Shown here: positions 16,831 through 24,667 of the stretch, piece after piece
Position numbering within the stretch: the first letter of the stretch is position 1
Layout: every line of letters starts with the position of its first letter
NCBI RefSeq assembly: GCF_900101605.1
Contig: NZ_FMUR01000014.1
Coordinates: forward strand, 40,712-104,711
DNA: 64,000 nucleotides
Direction of reading: 5' to 3'
DNA from: Butyrivibrio hungatei
Lineage (GTDB): Bacteria > Bacillota > Clostridia > Lachnospirales > Lachnospiraceae
Notes under the pieces: model-generated
Told to the model about the DNA's origin: nothing
Database searches by the model: none
Seen by the model: the letters and a program-made list of their open reading frames with translations, nothing else
Program-made: the position numbers and the translations under genes

Positions 16831-18375
16831 ATGAACGAAGAACAGTACTTATCGAGAATAAGTCAACTTGAAAATGAAATTGAATATTTGCACGGACTTC
16901 TTGATAATGCTGGGATTTCATACAAACGGGAGGCAAAAGAGTTAGATGATTTGTCACCGGACAGGAATCTGGCTTTTGAAGAAAATCAAGGTGCCCGTAT
17001 TCTTCCGGTTACTATTACCAAGCAGCATATCCAGTATTACTATCATTTGTTCAAGGGTAGGAATGATGTATATAGCAAAAGATCCGGAAATGCTAACAAG
17101 AAAACCGGAAAGCACGGTTATTACACGCAATGCTGGAATTTTTGGAAAGACGGAATTTGTCCTAAAAAGAATATTTCTCAGTTCAATTGTGGAGAATGCC
17201 ACCATGGAGCGGCGCAGACGGTTGAGGATGTCGTGGGATCTGCTAAGGCAAAGTATGTTTATGGATTAACTGCAACGCCAAAACGTGAGGATGGACTTGA
17301 AAAGAAGGTATTTATGCAGTTTGGTCCTATCAGATTCCGTTATACAGCCAAAGAGAGAGCAGAAAAACAGGGCATTGATCATTTTGTTTATCCAAGATTT
17401 ACAAGGCTGGTTAGTGCGTCTGATCTCAAGGTTACAGAAGCAAACAGAGCGGTTATTGAATGTGATTCCAGAAACGAACAGATTATTATAGATGTTGAAA
17501 AATGTGTTCAAAACGGCAGAACCCCACTTGTTTTGACAAAGTATAAGGAACACGCGGAGCTTTTGTATCAGAGATTGCAAGGGAAAGCGGACCATGTCTA
17601 TCTTTTACAAGGTGGAGGCAGTAGAAAAGCAAAGGACGAAATGAGATTGCAAATGCGGGCTGTTCCGGATGAGGAATCAGTTGTCTTGGTTGCGATTGAT
17701 AAGTATATCGGCGAGGGTTTCAATTTCCCGAGACTTGATACAATGATGCTTACTATGCCTGCGGCAGCAGAAGGAAATATCGAACAGTTTGCCGGACGTC
17801 TTCATAGAGACTATGACACAAAGACGGAAGTGATAATTTACGATTATGTAGATGCCCATATTCGTGTCCTTGAAAAAATGTATCATAAACGCCTAAGAAC
17901 ATATAATAAAATAGGCTACGAAATATGTAATAATGTCATTGTAGAAAAACAAAATGCAAATGCAATCTTTGATATAGATACATATGAAAACGTGTATGAG
18001 AGAGATTTGCTGGAGGCGAATAAAGATGTGATTATTTCCAGTCCGGGACTAAATCGGGCTAAGGTAAATGCATTTGTAAAGCTTATAAAGCAAAGGCAAG
18101 AAAATGGGGTGAAGATCACTGTTGTTACACTTGATCCCGAAGGATATCCGGAAGAGAAAATTGAAGATACAAAGGCGCTCGTGCAGATATTAGAAAACTG
18201 TGGCATAAAGGTTAGACTCCAGGATCATATGCATGAACATTTTGCCATCGTAGATGATGAAATAGTATGGTACGGAAGCATGAATTTTCTTTCACGGGCA
18301 AAGGCTGATGACAATCTGATGCGAGTTAAGAGTAGGGATGCTGCACAAGAATTATTAGAAATGACATTTGGTTAA
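16831..18375 (+). CDS. TOTE-type primase/helicase/PLD protein with internal deletion
   Basis: A 514-residue, still open remnant of a large TOTE-conflict-type protein. The N-terminus has a short coiled coil, then the start of the primase-like domain (LFKGRNDVYSKRS, YTQCWNFWKDGICPKK). At FNCGECHHGAAQ it jumps into helicase motif II: the family's DECHH has become GECHH. Helicase domain 2 follows with YGLTATPKREDG and motif VI QFAGRLHRD. The C-terminal phospholipase-D-like domain has HEHFAIVDDEIVWYGSMNF, without the canonical HxK lysine. The Walker A loop, the DExH aspartate and most of the primase are gone; intact relatives are, as I recall, about 900-1000 residues. ATG 16831 is preferred over TTG 16816. 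Helicase activity is unlikely. The PLD part may be separately functional. Confidence 0.75.
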   Translation: MNEEQYLSRISQLENEIEYLHGLLDNAGISYKREAKELDDLSPDRNLAFEENQGARILPVTITKQHIQYYYHLFKGRNDVYSKRSGNANKKTGKHGYYTQCWNFWKDGICPKKNISQFNCGECHHGAAQTVEDVVGSAKAKYVYGLTATPKREDGLEKKVFMQFGPIRFRYTAKERAEKQGIDHFVYPRFTRLVSASDLKVTEANRAVIECDSRNEQIIIDVEKCVQNGRTPLVLTKYKEHAELLYQRLQGKADHVYLLQGGGSRKAKDEMRLQMRAVPDEESVVLVAIDKYIGEGFNFPRLDTMMLTMPAAAEGNIEQFAGRLHRDYDTKTEVIIYDYVDAHIRVLEKMYHKRLRTYNKIGYEICNNVIVEKQNANAIFDIDTYENVYERDLLEANKDVIISSPGLNRAKVNAFVKLIKQRQENGVKITVVTLDPEGYPEEKIEDTKALVQILENCGIKVRLQDHMHEHFAIVDDEIVWYGSMNFLSRAKADDNLMRVKSRDAAQELLEMTFG

Positions 18376-18454
18376 TGGTGGAGAGTTGATATAATCCATT
18401 TTGAGACAATTAACGAATGAAAAGGTTAAAGATAGTGTCAGCAAGATTAGTTGC

Positions 18455-18783
18455 GAAGTAATCGAGCTCGACGGAACCCTTCCGGTTAAAAAGAATGTCG
18501 AAATAATCAAGGAAAGATTGGAAAATGCTTGATGAAGATAGAGGAATACATAAAATTATATAAAAAAGATTCATTCCATCCGGAGCCATTTGTGCTGTCC
18601 CTGCTGTTTTAAAGCAGGGCAACAATTCTATTGAATTCTTTATATTATGATGCTTTTTCGCCATCATCTCACGCTGTGAAGCATCGGAAAATCATGGTTA
18701 TTTCAATCTCGATGCTTATCGCCCGGAGTTTTGGGAATTGGAGCATCATAAATCCATGAATTAGGCAAAAAAGATGCCTTAAA
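18455..18783 (+). repeat. Dispersed ~328-bp repeat, copy 3 (hairpin element plus gene stub)
   Basis: Copy of 15131-15459 downstream of the TOTE-type gene. Here the second stub keeps its frame longer (MKIEEYIKLYKKDSFHPEPF) before running into the first hairpin, which has an intact CCCTGCT/AGCAGGG stem. GATGC...GCATC hairpins lie at 18649-18685 and 18711-18747, with a last GATGC at 18773; linkers are 25 nt. Upstream (18376-18454) an open frame leads into the first stub. Between 18784 and 18945 are only broken frames. Confidence 0.8.
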
Positions 18784-18956
18784 GAAGCAGAGAACGCTAT
18801 TTTGATCATTGAATCTATATGCGAAACTTGCGGCGCCGGAATAGGAGTTCTTATGTAATTACCGCGAAACCAAATATGTACGTTGATATGGCTATCGCTA
18901 TTGGAAAAAAGAACTGTAGTGTACAAATCTAAGAAAGGTAATACTATGAAAAGCCT

Positions 18957-19421
18957 ATGCCTGAAAAGACACCTGTTTCATTTGTGCTATTAGATAACAC
19001 TCATATGACAGAGCACGGTGTTCAATACTTTTGCGCAAGGTCTAAAGAGTTTGTTTTGATCACGACTAACAAGACTCATCCTGCATTTAATATTAAGGCG
19101 GATAATCTTCATATCATTTATCAAGAAAACTTATCTCTTGAAGACGCTTTGATTGAACTGAAGAAAAATCACGGATGCGAACGAATCACAATTCAAAGTG
19201 GGGGAACAGTAAACGGAATGTTCCTTCGTGAAAAACTTTTTGATTATGTGGATATCGTCGTTGCTCCGGTGTTGATTGGTGGAAAAGAGACATCAACTCT
19301 TGTGGATGGTGCCGCACTGACAAAGGAAAATGAGCTTGATAAACTGGGAGTGTTAAGCCTGATAGGATGCGATGTGCTGGAAAATTCATATATTAGGCTT
19401 AGATATAAGGTGGTTTCATGA
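18957..19421 (+). pseudogene. RibD C-terminal-domain reductase, N-terminally truncated
   Basis: The 154 residues match the C-terminal two thirds of dihydrofolate-reductase-like RibD_C proteins: an ERITIQSGGTVNGMFLREKL loop and LFDYVDIVVAPVLIGGKETS are the family hallmarks of the nucleotide-binding part. The usual N-terminal strand and substrate loop (about 70 residues, MSxDGK type) are missing. A good ribosome-binding site and ATG exist at 18946, but in another frame that ends after 15 codons, so the start has been lost by deletion or frameshift. Reading from ATG 18957 gives a partial protein that is probably not active. Confidence 0.65.
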
Positions 19422-19481
19422 GGTGACGTCGCAATAAGGGTTATATAATAAGATTACATCCGGGCAGAAAGAGTGTTAGAA

Positions 19482-20009
19482 ATGAGAACCAAACATGTTG
19501 TAGTCCTTCCATATGATGAGAAATGGAAGCAGGATTTTGTGGATATAAAAAATGAGATTGATGAAGCACTGGGAATTTGTGCATTAGCAGTTGAGCATGT
19601 TGGAAGCACTTCTGTTGAGGGCTTGGCATCAAAGCCGATTATCGACATTGATGTAGTGGTAAAACCGGGAGACGTAGAATATGCAATCGGTGCACTAAAA
19701 AGCATCGGTTATATTCATGAAGGTAATCTTGGAATCGAAGGACGCGAGGCCTTTTCCTATGAGGGAAAAGAGCATTTGCTAACACATCATTTGTATGTTT
19801 GTCCCGAAGATTCCACAGAGTTGAAAAGACATCTTGCATTCAGAGATTATTTGAGAACACATCAGGCTGAAAGAGAAAAATATGGAAATATCAAACTGGA
19901 GGCTGCAAAGCTTTATCCGGAAGATATTGATAAATATATTGAATATAAATCACCGATTATTGAAGAGATATATGCAGATGTCATGAGATTGGAGAAAAAT
20001 AATGGTTAG
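19482..20009 (+). CDS. GrpB family protein (UPF0157)
   Basis: A 175-residue GrpB-type protein, a nucleotidyltransferase-fold family of unknown substrate, often fused to or near CoaE or acetyltransferases. Visible: VVLPYDEKWKQDF at the start, then the core AVEHVGSTSVEGLASKPIID with the GS motif and IDIDVVV acidic strand, and HHLYVCPEDS further on. The start is ATG 19482; a GTG at 19473 in the same frame is also possible and neither has a strong ribosome-binding site. It follows the RibD_C fragment and precedes an acetyltransferase gene. Confidence 0.85.
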   Translation: MRTKHVVVLPYDEKWKQDFVDIKNEIDEALGICALAVEHVGSTSVEGLASKPIIDIDVVVKPGDVEYAIGALKSIGYIHEGNLGIEGREAFSYEGKEHLLTHHLYVCPEDSTELKRHLAFRDYLRTHQAEREKYGNIKLEAAKLYPEDIDKYIEYKSPIIEEIYADVMRLEKNNG

Positions 20010-20121
20010 AGAAGCGGAGCTAAGCGATTTGGAAGCTAAGCCTATGACATTGGAGGTTCTCACATATGGACGAGCAGAGGATAAACATAAAACTAAAGCC
20101 TGTAGTAAAGGAAGATATTGA
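20002..20121 (+). pseudogene. Stub of an acetyltransferase gene (N-terminus only)
   Basis: ATG 20002 overlaps the end of the GrpB gene and opens a 39-codon frame that begins MVREAELSDLEA, a typical GNAT N-terminus (I/V-R-x-A-x-x-x-D), then loses similarity. It looks like the left end of a deleted GNAT gene, with the intact GNAT gene at 20066 taking over in another frame. Confidence 0.4.
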
Positions 20122-20548
20122 AACAGTCTGGAAGATGCAAGTGGAAGCATTCGCAGATCTTTTGGAAAAGTATCATGACTATGATATGAGTCCCGCAGCT
20201 GAAAGCATAGATAAAGTATCAGCAAGATTTGAACAGCCGTGGACTACATATTTTTTCATTATTGCAGATGATGAAAAGGTCGGGGGAATCCGTGTTGTGG
20301 ATAAGAAAGATGGTAGTAGAAAAAGAATCTCACCTATCTGGATTATGAAGCAGTACCGAAATAAAGGCTATGCAAAGCAGGCAATTCAGGAGGCAGAGCG
20401 GTTATACGGACACGACCACTGGTGTCTGGATACAATATTACAGGAAAAAGGCAATCTTTATCTGTACGAGAAGCTTGGGTATCATCGGACAGGCAGAATC
20501 GACAAGATTAATGACAGAATGGATATCGTATATTACGAAAAAGACTGA
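20066..20548 (+). CDS. GNAT family N-acetyltransferase
   Basis: A 160-residue acetyl-CoA-dependent N-acetyltransferase of full GNAT length. The N-terminal strand is INIKLKPVVKEDIETVWKMQ, the acetyl-CoA-binding loop is QYRNKGYAKQAIQEAERLY (about 92-110, the Q/R-x-x-G-x-G/A motif), and the C-terminal NLYLYEKLGYHRTGR is the usual last helix-strand. The substrate cannot be told; small molecules such as amino acids or aminoglycosides are possible. ATG 20066 follows GGAGG. It sits among other small enzyme genes and gene stubs in the island. Confidence 0.85.
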   Translation: MDEQRINIKLKPVVKEDIETVWKMQVEAFADLLEKYHDYDMSPAAESIDKVSARFEQPWTTYFFIIADDEKVGGIRVVDKKDGSRKRISPIWIMKQYRNKGYAKQAIQEAERLYGHDHWCLDTILQEKGNLYLYEKLGYHRTGRIDKINDRMDIVYYEKD

Positions 20549-20560
20549 AGGAGATTTTTT

Positions 20561-20605
20561 ATGGAATACAGAGACGTGCAGAAGATGGCAAATAAATTAT
20601 CATAG
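20561..20605 (+). pseudogene. 14-codon gene stub with strong ribosome-binding site
   Basis: GAAGGAG followed by ATG opens a frame of only 14 residues (MEYRDVQKMANKLS) ending in TAG, 16 bp before the S66 peptidase gene. A perfect start region with nothing behind it suggests a gene whose body was deleted; a leader peptide is the alternative. Confidence 0.35.
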
Positions 20606-20621
20606 TTTCAGGAGTGGCTAT

Positions 20622-21461
20622 ATGAGAGTTGGAATTTCGGCTTGTTCCGATGGGCAATTTATAGAATGGAAAAAACAGAATGAAGAACTAAAAGCTTTTA
20701 TTGGTGAACTGGGGATAGAAGCTGTGTTTGCAGAGCATATTTATGCGAAGAAAGATTCTTTTAGCGGAACGGATAAAGAACGGGCAGAAGATTTGATGAG
20801 TTTTTACAAAGATGATTCAATTGAGGCAATTTATGACATTTCAGGCGGAGACTTGGCAAACGGTATCTTGAAGTATTTGGACTGGGATCTTATCGCTAAC
20901 ACCGACAAGACTTTTTGGGGATACAGCGATCTTACAACCATAATCAATGCAATTTTTACAAAGACAGGAAAAACTTCCGTTTTATATCAGGTAAAAAATA
21001 CGGTTTATGCTGAAGCAGAACTACAGAGAAAACGCTTTGCAGACTATGTTTCCGAGAAGAATAACGATCTGTTCGATGTTAAATATTCTTTTCTTCAAGG
21101 GGAAAAGATGAACGGCGTTGTCGTGGGAGGAAATATAAGATGTTTCCTAAAACTAGCCGGAACAGAGTACTGGCCGGATATGACGGGAAAGGTTCTGTTA
21201 TTGGAGGCATATAGCGGTGAAATCAGCCAAATTGCTACGCTTTTTTCGCAGCTTGAGCAGATGGGGGTATTTGATCAGGTGGCAGGTATTTTACTTGGGA
21301 CATTTACTAAGTTTGAGAAGTCGGGAGCGACACAAAGCGTATTTGACCTGTTGAAGGAGCATATTCCGGAAACTTTGCCAGTGGCTCAAACATCGGAAAT
21401 AGGTCATGGTGCTGACTCAAAGGCAATTGTTATTGGCGAGAATATTGGATTGAAAAGATAG
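20622..21461 (+). CDS. S66 family peptidase-like protein (LD-carboxypeptidase/MccF type)
   Basis: A 279-residue protein of the S66 family, which includes muropeptide LD-carboxypeptidases and the microcin C immunity enzyme MccF. Family landmarks: FSGTDKERAEDLM, then the nucleophile elbow region DISGGDLANGILKYLDWDLI, FWGYSDLTTIINAI, and C-terminal GHGADSKAIVIGENI with the His/Glu area. In classical members the elbow reads GGxxSN; here it is GGDLAN, so the usual Ser is Ala, and activity is uncertain. ATG 20622 follows AGGAG; the open frame extends far upstream over other genes and is not used. Confidence 0.75.
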   Translation: MRVGISACSDGQFIEWKKQNEELKAFIGELGIEAVFAEHIYAKKDSFSGTDKERAEDLMSFYKDDSIEAIYDISGGDLANGILKYLDWDLIANTDKTFWGYSDLTTIINAIFTKTGKTSVLYQVKNTVYAEAELQRKRFADYVSEKNNDLFDVKYSFLQGEKMNGVVVGGNIRCFLKLAGTEYWPDMTGKVLLLEAYSGEISQIATLFSQLEQMGVFDQVAGILLGTFTKFEKSGATQSVFDLLKEHIPETLPVAQTSEIGHGADSKAIVIGENIGLKR

Positions 21462-21487
21462 GTAAATTATGAGTGCCTAAGTAATGA

Positions 21488-21649
21488 AGATCAAAATATA
21501 TATTTCCTTCTTATGATCAAATGCGATGTTATAGCAAAGAGCATTGGCGTTCCGGAAATGAAAATGATATGTATGAAATCAAATCGTACGTAACAGGAAA
21601 ACCAAATAATTATGAAAGAGGAAACCTTATAGGGGGTCTCGGGAGATAA
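21488..21649 (+). pseudogene. Open frame ending at the next start codon, probable gene tail
   Basis: An open stretch of 53 codons, with a possible ATG at 21521 (42 residues), ends with TAA directly touching the ATG of the histidine phosphatase gene. The translation is compositionally normal (KEHWRSGNENDMYEIKSYV, then GNLIGGLGR) but no family is recognised. It may be the C-terminal remnant of a gene formerly coupled to the phosphatase. Confidence 0.35.
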
Positions 21650-22210
21650 ATGAAAGTAATTATAATACGGCATGGAACGGTGGACTATGAATGGGAAAGA
21701 GCGTACAGTTCAGGCGAGTTTGACAGAGCCTGTGATCGGTATGATAAGGCACCGATAATTCGGATGTCTTATGATATTCCTTTTATAAATGCTCAGCAGA
21801 TATACGTTAGCGCATTACCCAGAACTCAAGACACTGCAAAAGAAATATTTGGAAATAAAGATTTTATATGCACTGAACTTATAAATGAAGTTCCGCTTGG
21901 TTCGAGTTTTAATTGCAAGATTAAGTTGCCGTTGTGGTTTTGGAATATAACGGGACGACTCCAATGGTTCCTAAATATTAAAAGGCAAGTTGAAAGTCGA
22001 AAAGAAACGAGATCAAGGGTAAGAAAATTTGTCGAGCTGTTAAATGCCGCAGGTTGTGACAGCGCGGTAGTTACGCATGGGTTTTATATGCATACGTTGG
22101 TAAAAGAAATGCAGAAGGCAGGATTTAGAATCACTAAGTCCATGAGAAACTATAAAAATGGTGACTATGTAGTTGCTGAAAAATATGTGGCGCGCAGATG
22201 GAAATTTTAA
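21650..22210 (+). CDS. Histidine phosphatase superfamily protein
   Basis: A 186-residue protein of the phosphoglycerate-mutase-like histidine phosphatase family. The catalytic RHG is in VIIIRHGTVDYEW (His 8), a conserved Arg is in YVSALPRTQDTA, and the second catalytic His is in AVVTHGFYMHTLV. The acidic region between them reads INEVPLGS. It should remove phosphate from a small metabolite or protein; the substrate is unknown. A possible GGGGG ribosome-binding site lies upstream. The last codons form the left arm of a large hairpin. Confidence 0.8.
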   Translation: MKVIIIRHGTVDYEWERAYSSGEFDRACDRYDKAPIIRMSYDIPFINAQQIYVSALPRTQDTAKEIFGNKDFICTELINEVPLGSSFNCKIKLPLWFWNITGRLQWFLNIKRQVESRKETRSRVRKFVELLNAAGCDSAVVTHGFYMHTLVKEMQKAGFRITKSMRNYKNGDYVVAEKYVARRWKF

Positions 22211-22226
22211 GGTGTATCTGCGCGCC
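22189..22226. terminator. Large inverted repeat between convergent genes
   Basis: GGCGCGCAGAT (22189-22199) and ATCTGCGCGCC (22216-22226) are perfect 11-bp GC-rich arms. The left arm is inside the 3' end of the histidine phosphatase gene. T-runs after it are weak on both strands, but position between convergent genes favours a terminator. Confidence 0.6.
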
Positions 22227-22263
22227 ATCGTTTGTGAAAAGTCTGCAAAGTTCATCAAAAAAT

Positions 22264-23784
22264 CTATTCATTCGACCTTACATCGCTGTAGCTCAGATAC
22301 AAGATAGAGATCATGATAAACACCAAAATAAATATCACAGACGAGAGTGCAAATGCGCCGATATTCGCAGCTCCCAATTCCCGCTGATTCATGGCGAGGT
22401 CGAATAAAGAAAACGGTGTCAGGTAAGGCATATCTTTTGCGATACACGATAGACCTGCGAAACCGCCAAGGAATGCGACGATTATAGGAAGGACAAAGTT
22501 CCTTATAACAAGTGAAACAAGAACTTGGAAGGCGCATATAACCCATGAACTTAGAATGCCCATGCCAAGCCACATAAGGAGCCCTGAGGGCAAGCCGCCT
22601 TCAATGTGTATCAGCGAGCCGGCAATAAGGTACAAGGCAACAACCCAGATCAGCGAAACAGATGTGATAAAGCAAGTGGCCGCGTATTTGCCGAGTACTA
22701 TCATTGCAGGCCTTTGGTGAGTCATTAAAAGGTTCATATTTGTTCCGCTGTGTTCAACCCGCCAGATGCACCCCGTAAATATTCCGATGATCACAGGCAT
22801 GAAGAAATAGCACAAAAAAAGCGTGTGCTGAGTCCACAATGAGTACCATCCCTCTTTCAAGATGCTCAGATTACCGAGATAGTTTACGGTTCCGATCGCA
22901 GCCGAAATGGCAGGAACTATGAAAAAAGCAATCCATGCAGGCGAACCCTTAAGTTTCAGGATTTCAACAGGGCGTCTGTGAAGTTCTATTTTCTTTGTCT
23001 TTCGCGTGCTCTTTATCTTTTCCGCTTCTTCAACACCGGATTTCCTGAGCAGTACAAGTGTGATACAGGTTAAAAGAACTATCCAAAAGGTACAGATAAA
23101 TACCGAGGTTAAGTCCGGATTATTCAGAAAATAATGAGTTTCTCTCGTGTCGCGGTCCCAGTCCATTGTGATAAAGCCCGATGTCACAAAAGTTGCCCAC
23201 GGAATGAATTTCTGGATAATCGATTCCGGAAGGAACAATGAGAAAAACGCAGTGAAACTTCCAAGAATTCCCACTGAAATACTAAGAGCCTGATTCCTGT
23301 AAAAAAACGACAAAAGCAGGTGTATGCTTAGCAGAGTCATGCAGGTTATATAAGTGATCAGCCCGTGTATAAGCAGATATTTAAGCGGGAAGTCGCTGTC
23401 AAAACCTAGAATTCCGCAGCAGAGTATGATCGAGCCACATTGCATTGCGACCAGGATAAGTGTGCATATCGCTCCATAAAGATATTTTGTGAAAAAAATC
23501 TTTTGCGGTGTGGAGAAGGTGTATAAGCATTTCAGCATCTCGCCCTTGTGCTCAATGTCCATTAGCCTGGAAGCAAATCCAGCGATCGCTACCGGGAAAA
23601 ACACGCAGTTTATGATGGGAATATTATAAAAGAGGAGCATCCATCCGGCGGAAGTAGCTTCTTTTCCATGGAAATTTCCGTATAAAAATGCCATCTCGGC
23701 AACAATCACCGCAATGAATAACAGCAGATTACAGCGGCGTTTATGTTTTTTTAGTTCTATAAAAAAATTACCTATAATGCCCAT
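22264..23784 (-). CDS. ABC-2 permease, fused double unit (lantibiotic-immunity type)
   Basis: A 506-residue membrane protein with about 12 predicted helices in two similar halves. Each half has the layout of a ~250-residue LanE/LanG or BcrB-like permease: residues 1-250 (FFIELKKHKRRCN, SRLMDIEHKGEMLKCLYT) and 280-506 (LKLKGSPAWIAFF, IWRVEHSGTNMNLLMT). The parallel motifs RLMDIEHKGEML and WRVEHSGTNMNL mark the equivalent loops. With the adjacent ATPase it would form an exporter that expels peptide antibiotics from the membrane. It is 3 bp downstream of the ATPase gene, and the pair is divergent from a two-component system. Confidence 0.8.
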   Translation of the reverse strand: MGIIGNFFIELKKHKRRCNLLLFIAVIVAEMAFLYGNFHGKEATSAGWMLLFYNIPIINCVFFPVAIAGFASRLMDIEHKGEMLKCLYTFSTPQKIFFTKYLYGAICTLILVAMQCGSIILCCGILGFDSDFPLKYLLIHGLITYITCMTLLSIHLLLSFFYRNQALSISVGILGSFTAFFSLFLPESIIQKFIPWATFVTSGFITMDWDRDTRETHYFLNNPDLTSVFICTFWIVLLTCITLVLLRKSGVEEAEKIKSTRKTKKIELHRRPVEILKLKGSPAWIAFFIVPAISAAIGTVNYLGNLSILKEGWYSLWTQHTLFLCYFFMPVIIGIFTGCIWRVEHSGTNMNLLMTHQRPAMIVLGKYAATCFITSVSLIWVVALYLIAGSLIHIEGGLPSGLLMWLGMGILSSWVICAFQVLVSLVIRNFVLPIIVAFLGGFAGLSCIAKDMPYLTPFSLFDLAMNQRELGAANIGAFALSSVIFILVFIMISILYLSYSDVRSNE

Positions 23785-23787
23785 TTT

Positions 23788-24507
23788 TTAAGCTCCTTTT
23801 GTCATTTCGAGGAAAATTTCTTCAAGAGAAGCGTCTCCGATTTCCAGTTCAGATAATAGTCCCTGATAGATTATCTTTCCTTTATTTATAATTCCCACAT
23901 AGTCGGCAATCTGTTCAACTTCAGAGAGAAGGTGACTTGAGATGATGACAGTTGAACCATACTTTTCGGGAATGCTCATTATCAGATTTCTAATCTCATT
24001 TATGCCCGCAGGATCAAGGCCGTTTGTCGGCTCATCAAGGATGATCAGCTCGGGCTTTCCCATAAGAGCCATCGCGATTCCAAGCCTCTGTTTCATTCCG
24101 AGAGAATAGTTTTTTACCTTGTCATCTTTTCTGTCAAAGAGACTGACTGTGTTAAGCGCTTCTTTGATGTCATCTGCGCCGAGTTTTTTGTACCTTGCGA
24201 TTATCTCAAGATTTTCCTGACCGGTGAGATGTCCGTAGAATCCGGGACTTTCTATGAGACTTCCGGTACGCATATTTATATCAAACCTGCTCTTTGGAGA
24301 CATCTTTTGACCAAGGACTTCGATGTTCCCGCCGTCCGGCTGTATGAGCCCCAGAAGGAGCTTCATTGTGGTGGTCTTACCCGCGCCGTTGGGCCCAAGA
24401 AACCCGTATATACATCCTTTTGGAATCGCCAGATTTACGTCTTTTACTCTGAATCTGCGTCCTCCCTTTTTGCATAGATCGTAAGTTTCGATTATATATT
24501 TCTTCAT
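23788..24507 (-). CDS. ABC transporter ATP-binding protein (BcrA/LanF type)
   Basis: A 239-residue ATPase with Walker A GPNGAGKTT (about residue 38), a Q-loop region SLIESPGFYGHLTGQENL, signature YSLGMKQRLGIAMAL and Walker B LIILDEPTNGLDP. SIESPxFYxxLT-like sequence after the Q-loop and SLGMKQRLGIA are characteristic of the bacitracin/lantibiotic self-protection group. It pairs with the double permease encoded directly downstream. Both are probably switched on by the divergent response regulator. AGGAT-type ribosome-binding site precedes the start. Confidence 0.88.
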   Translation of the reverse strand: MKKYIIETYDLCKKGGRRFRVKDVNLAIPKGCIYGFLGPNGAGKTTTMKLLLGLIQPDGGNIEVLGQKMSPKSRFDINMRTGSLIESPGFYGHLTGQENLEIIARYKKLGADDIKEALNTVSLFDRKDDKVKNYSLGMKQRLGIAMALMGKPELIILDEPTNGLDPAGINEIRNLIMSIPEKYGSTVIISSHLLSEVEQIADYVGIINKGKIIYQGLLSELEIGDASLEEIFLEMTKGA

Positions 24508-24553
24508 GATTTATCCTCCGCATATTGTTGATAAGTACAGTATAAAAAGGCAA

Positions 24554-24589
24554 GATTACCTGAACATGACAGCTACATTACGATTACCT
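24554..24589. promoter_or_regulatory. Direct repeats in the divergent promoter region
   Basis: GATTACCT occurs at 24554-24561 and 24582-24589, 28 bp apart, the second inside the run TTACGATTACCTTACG. A -10-like TATACT for the ABC genes lies on the minus strand next to them. The repeats are candidate binding sites of the response regulator encoded at 24668. Confidence 0.4.
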
Positions 24590-24667
24590 TACGCATGGGG
24601 TGCGGTTATTTCATTGCGAAAGATATGTGTGTATACTGATTATTGAAAAGAAAAAGAGGGAAAGACT

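Noticed and set aside
13525..22260. Prophage or integrative element with recombinase
   Set aside because: No integrase, transposase, terminase or structural gene could be recognised; the region has repeats and decayed genes but no mobility gene.
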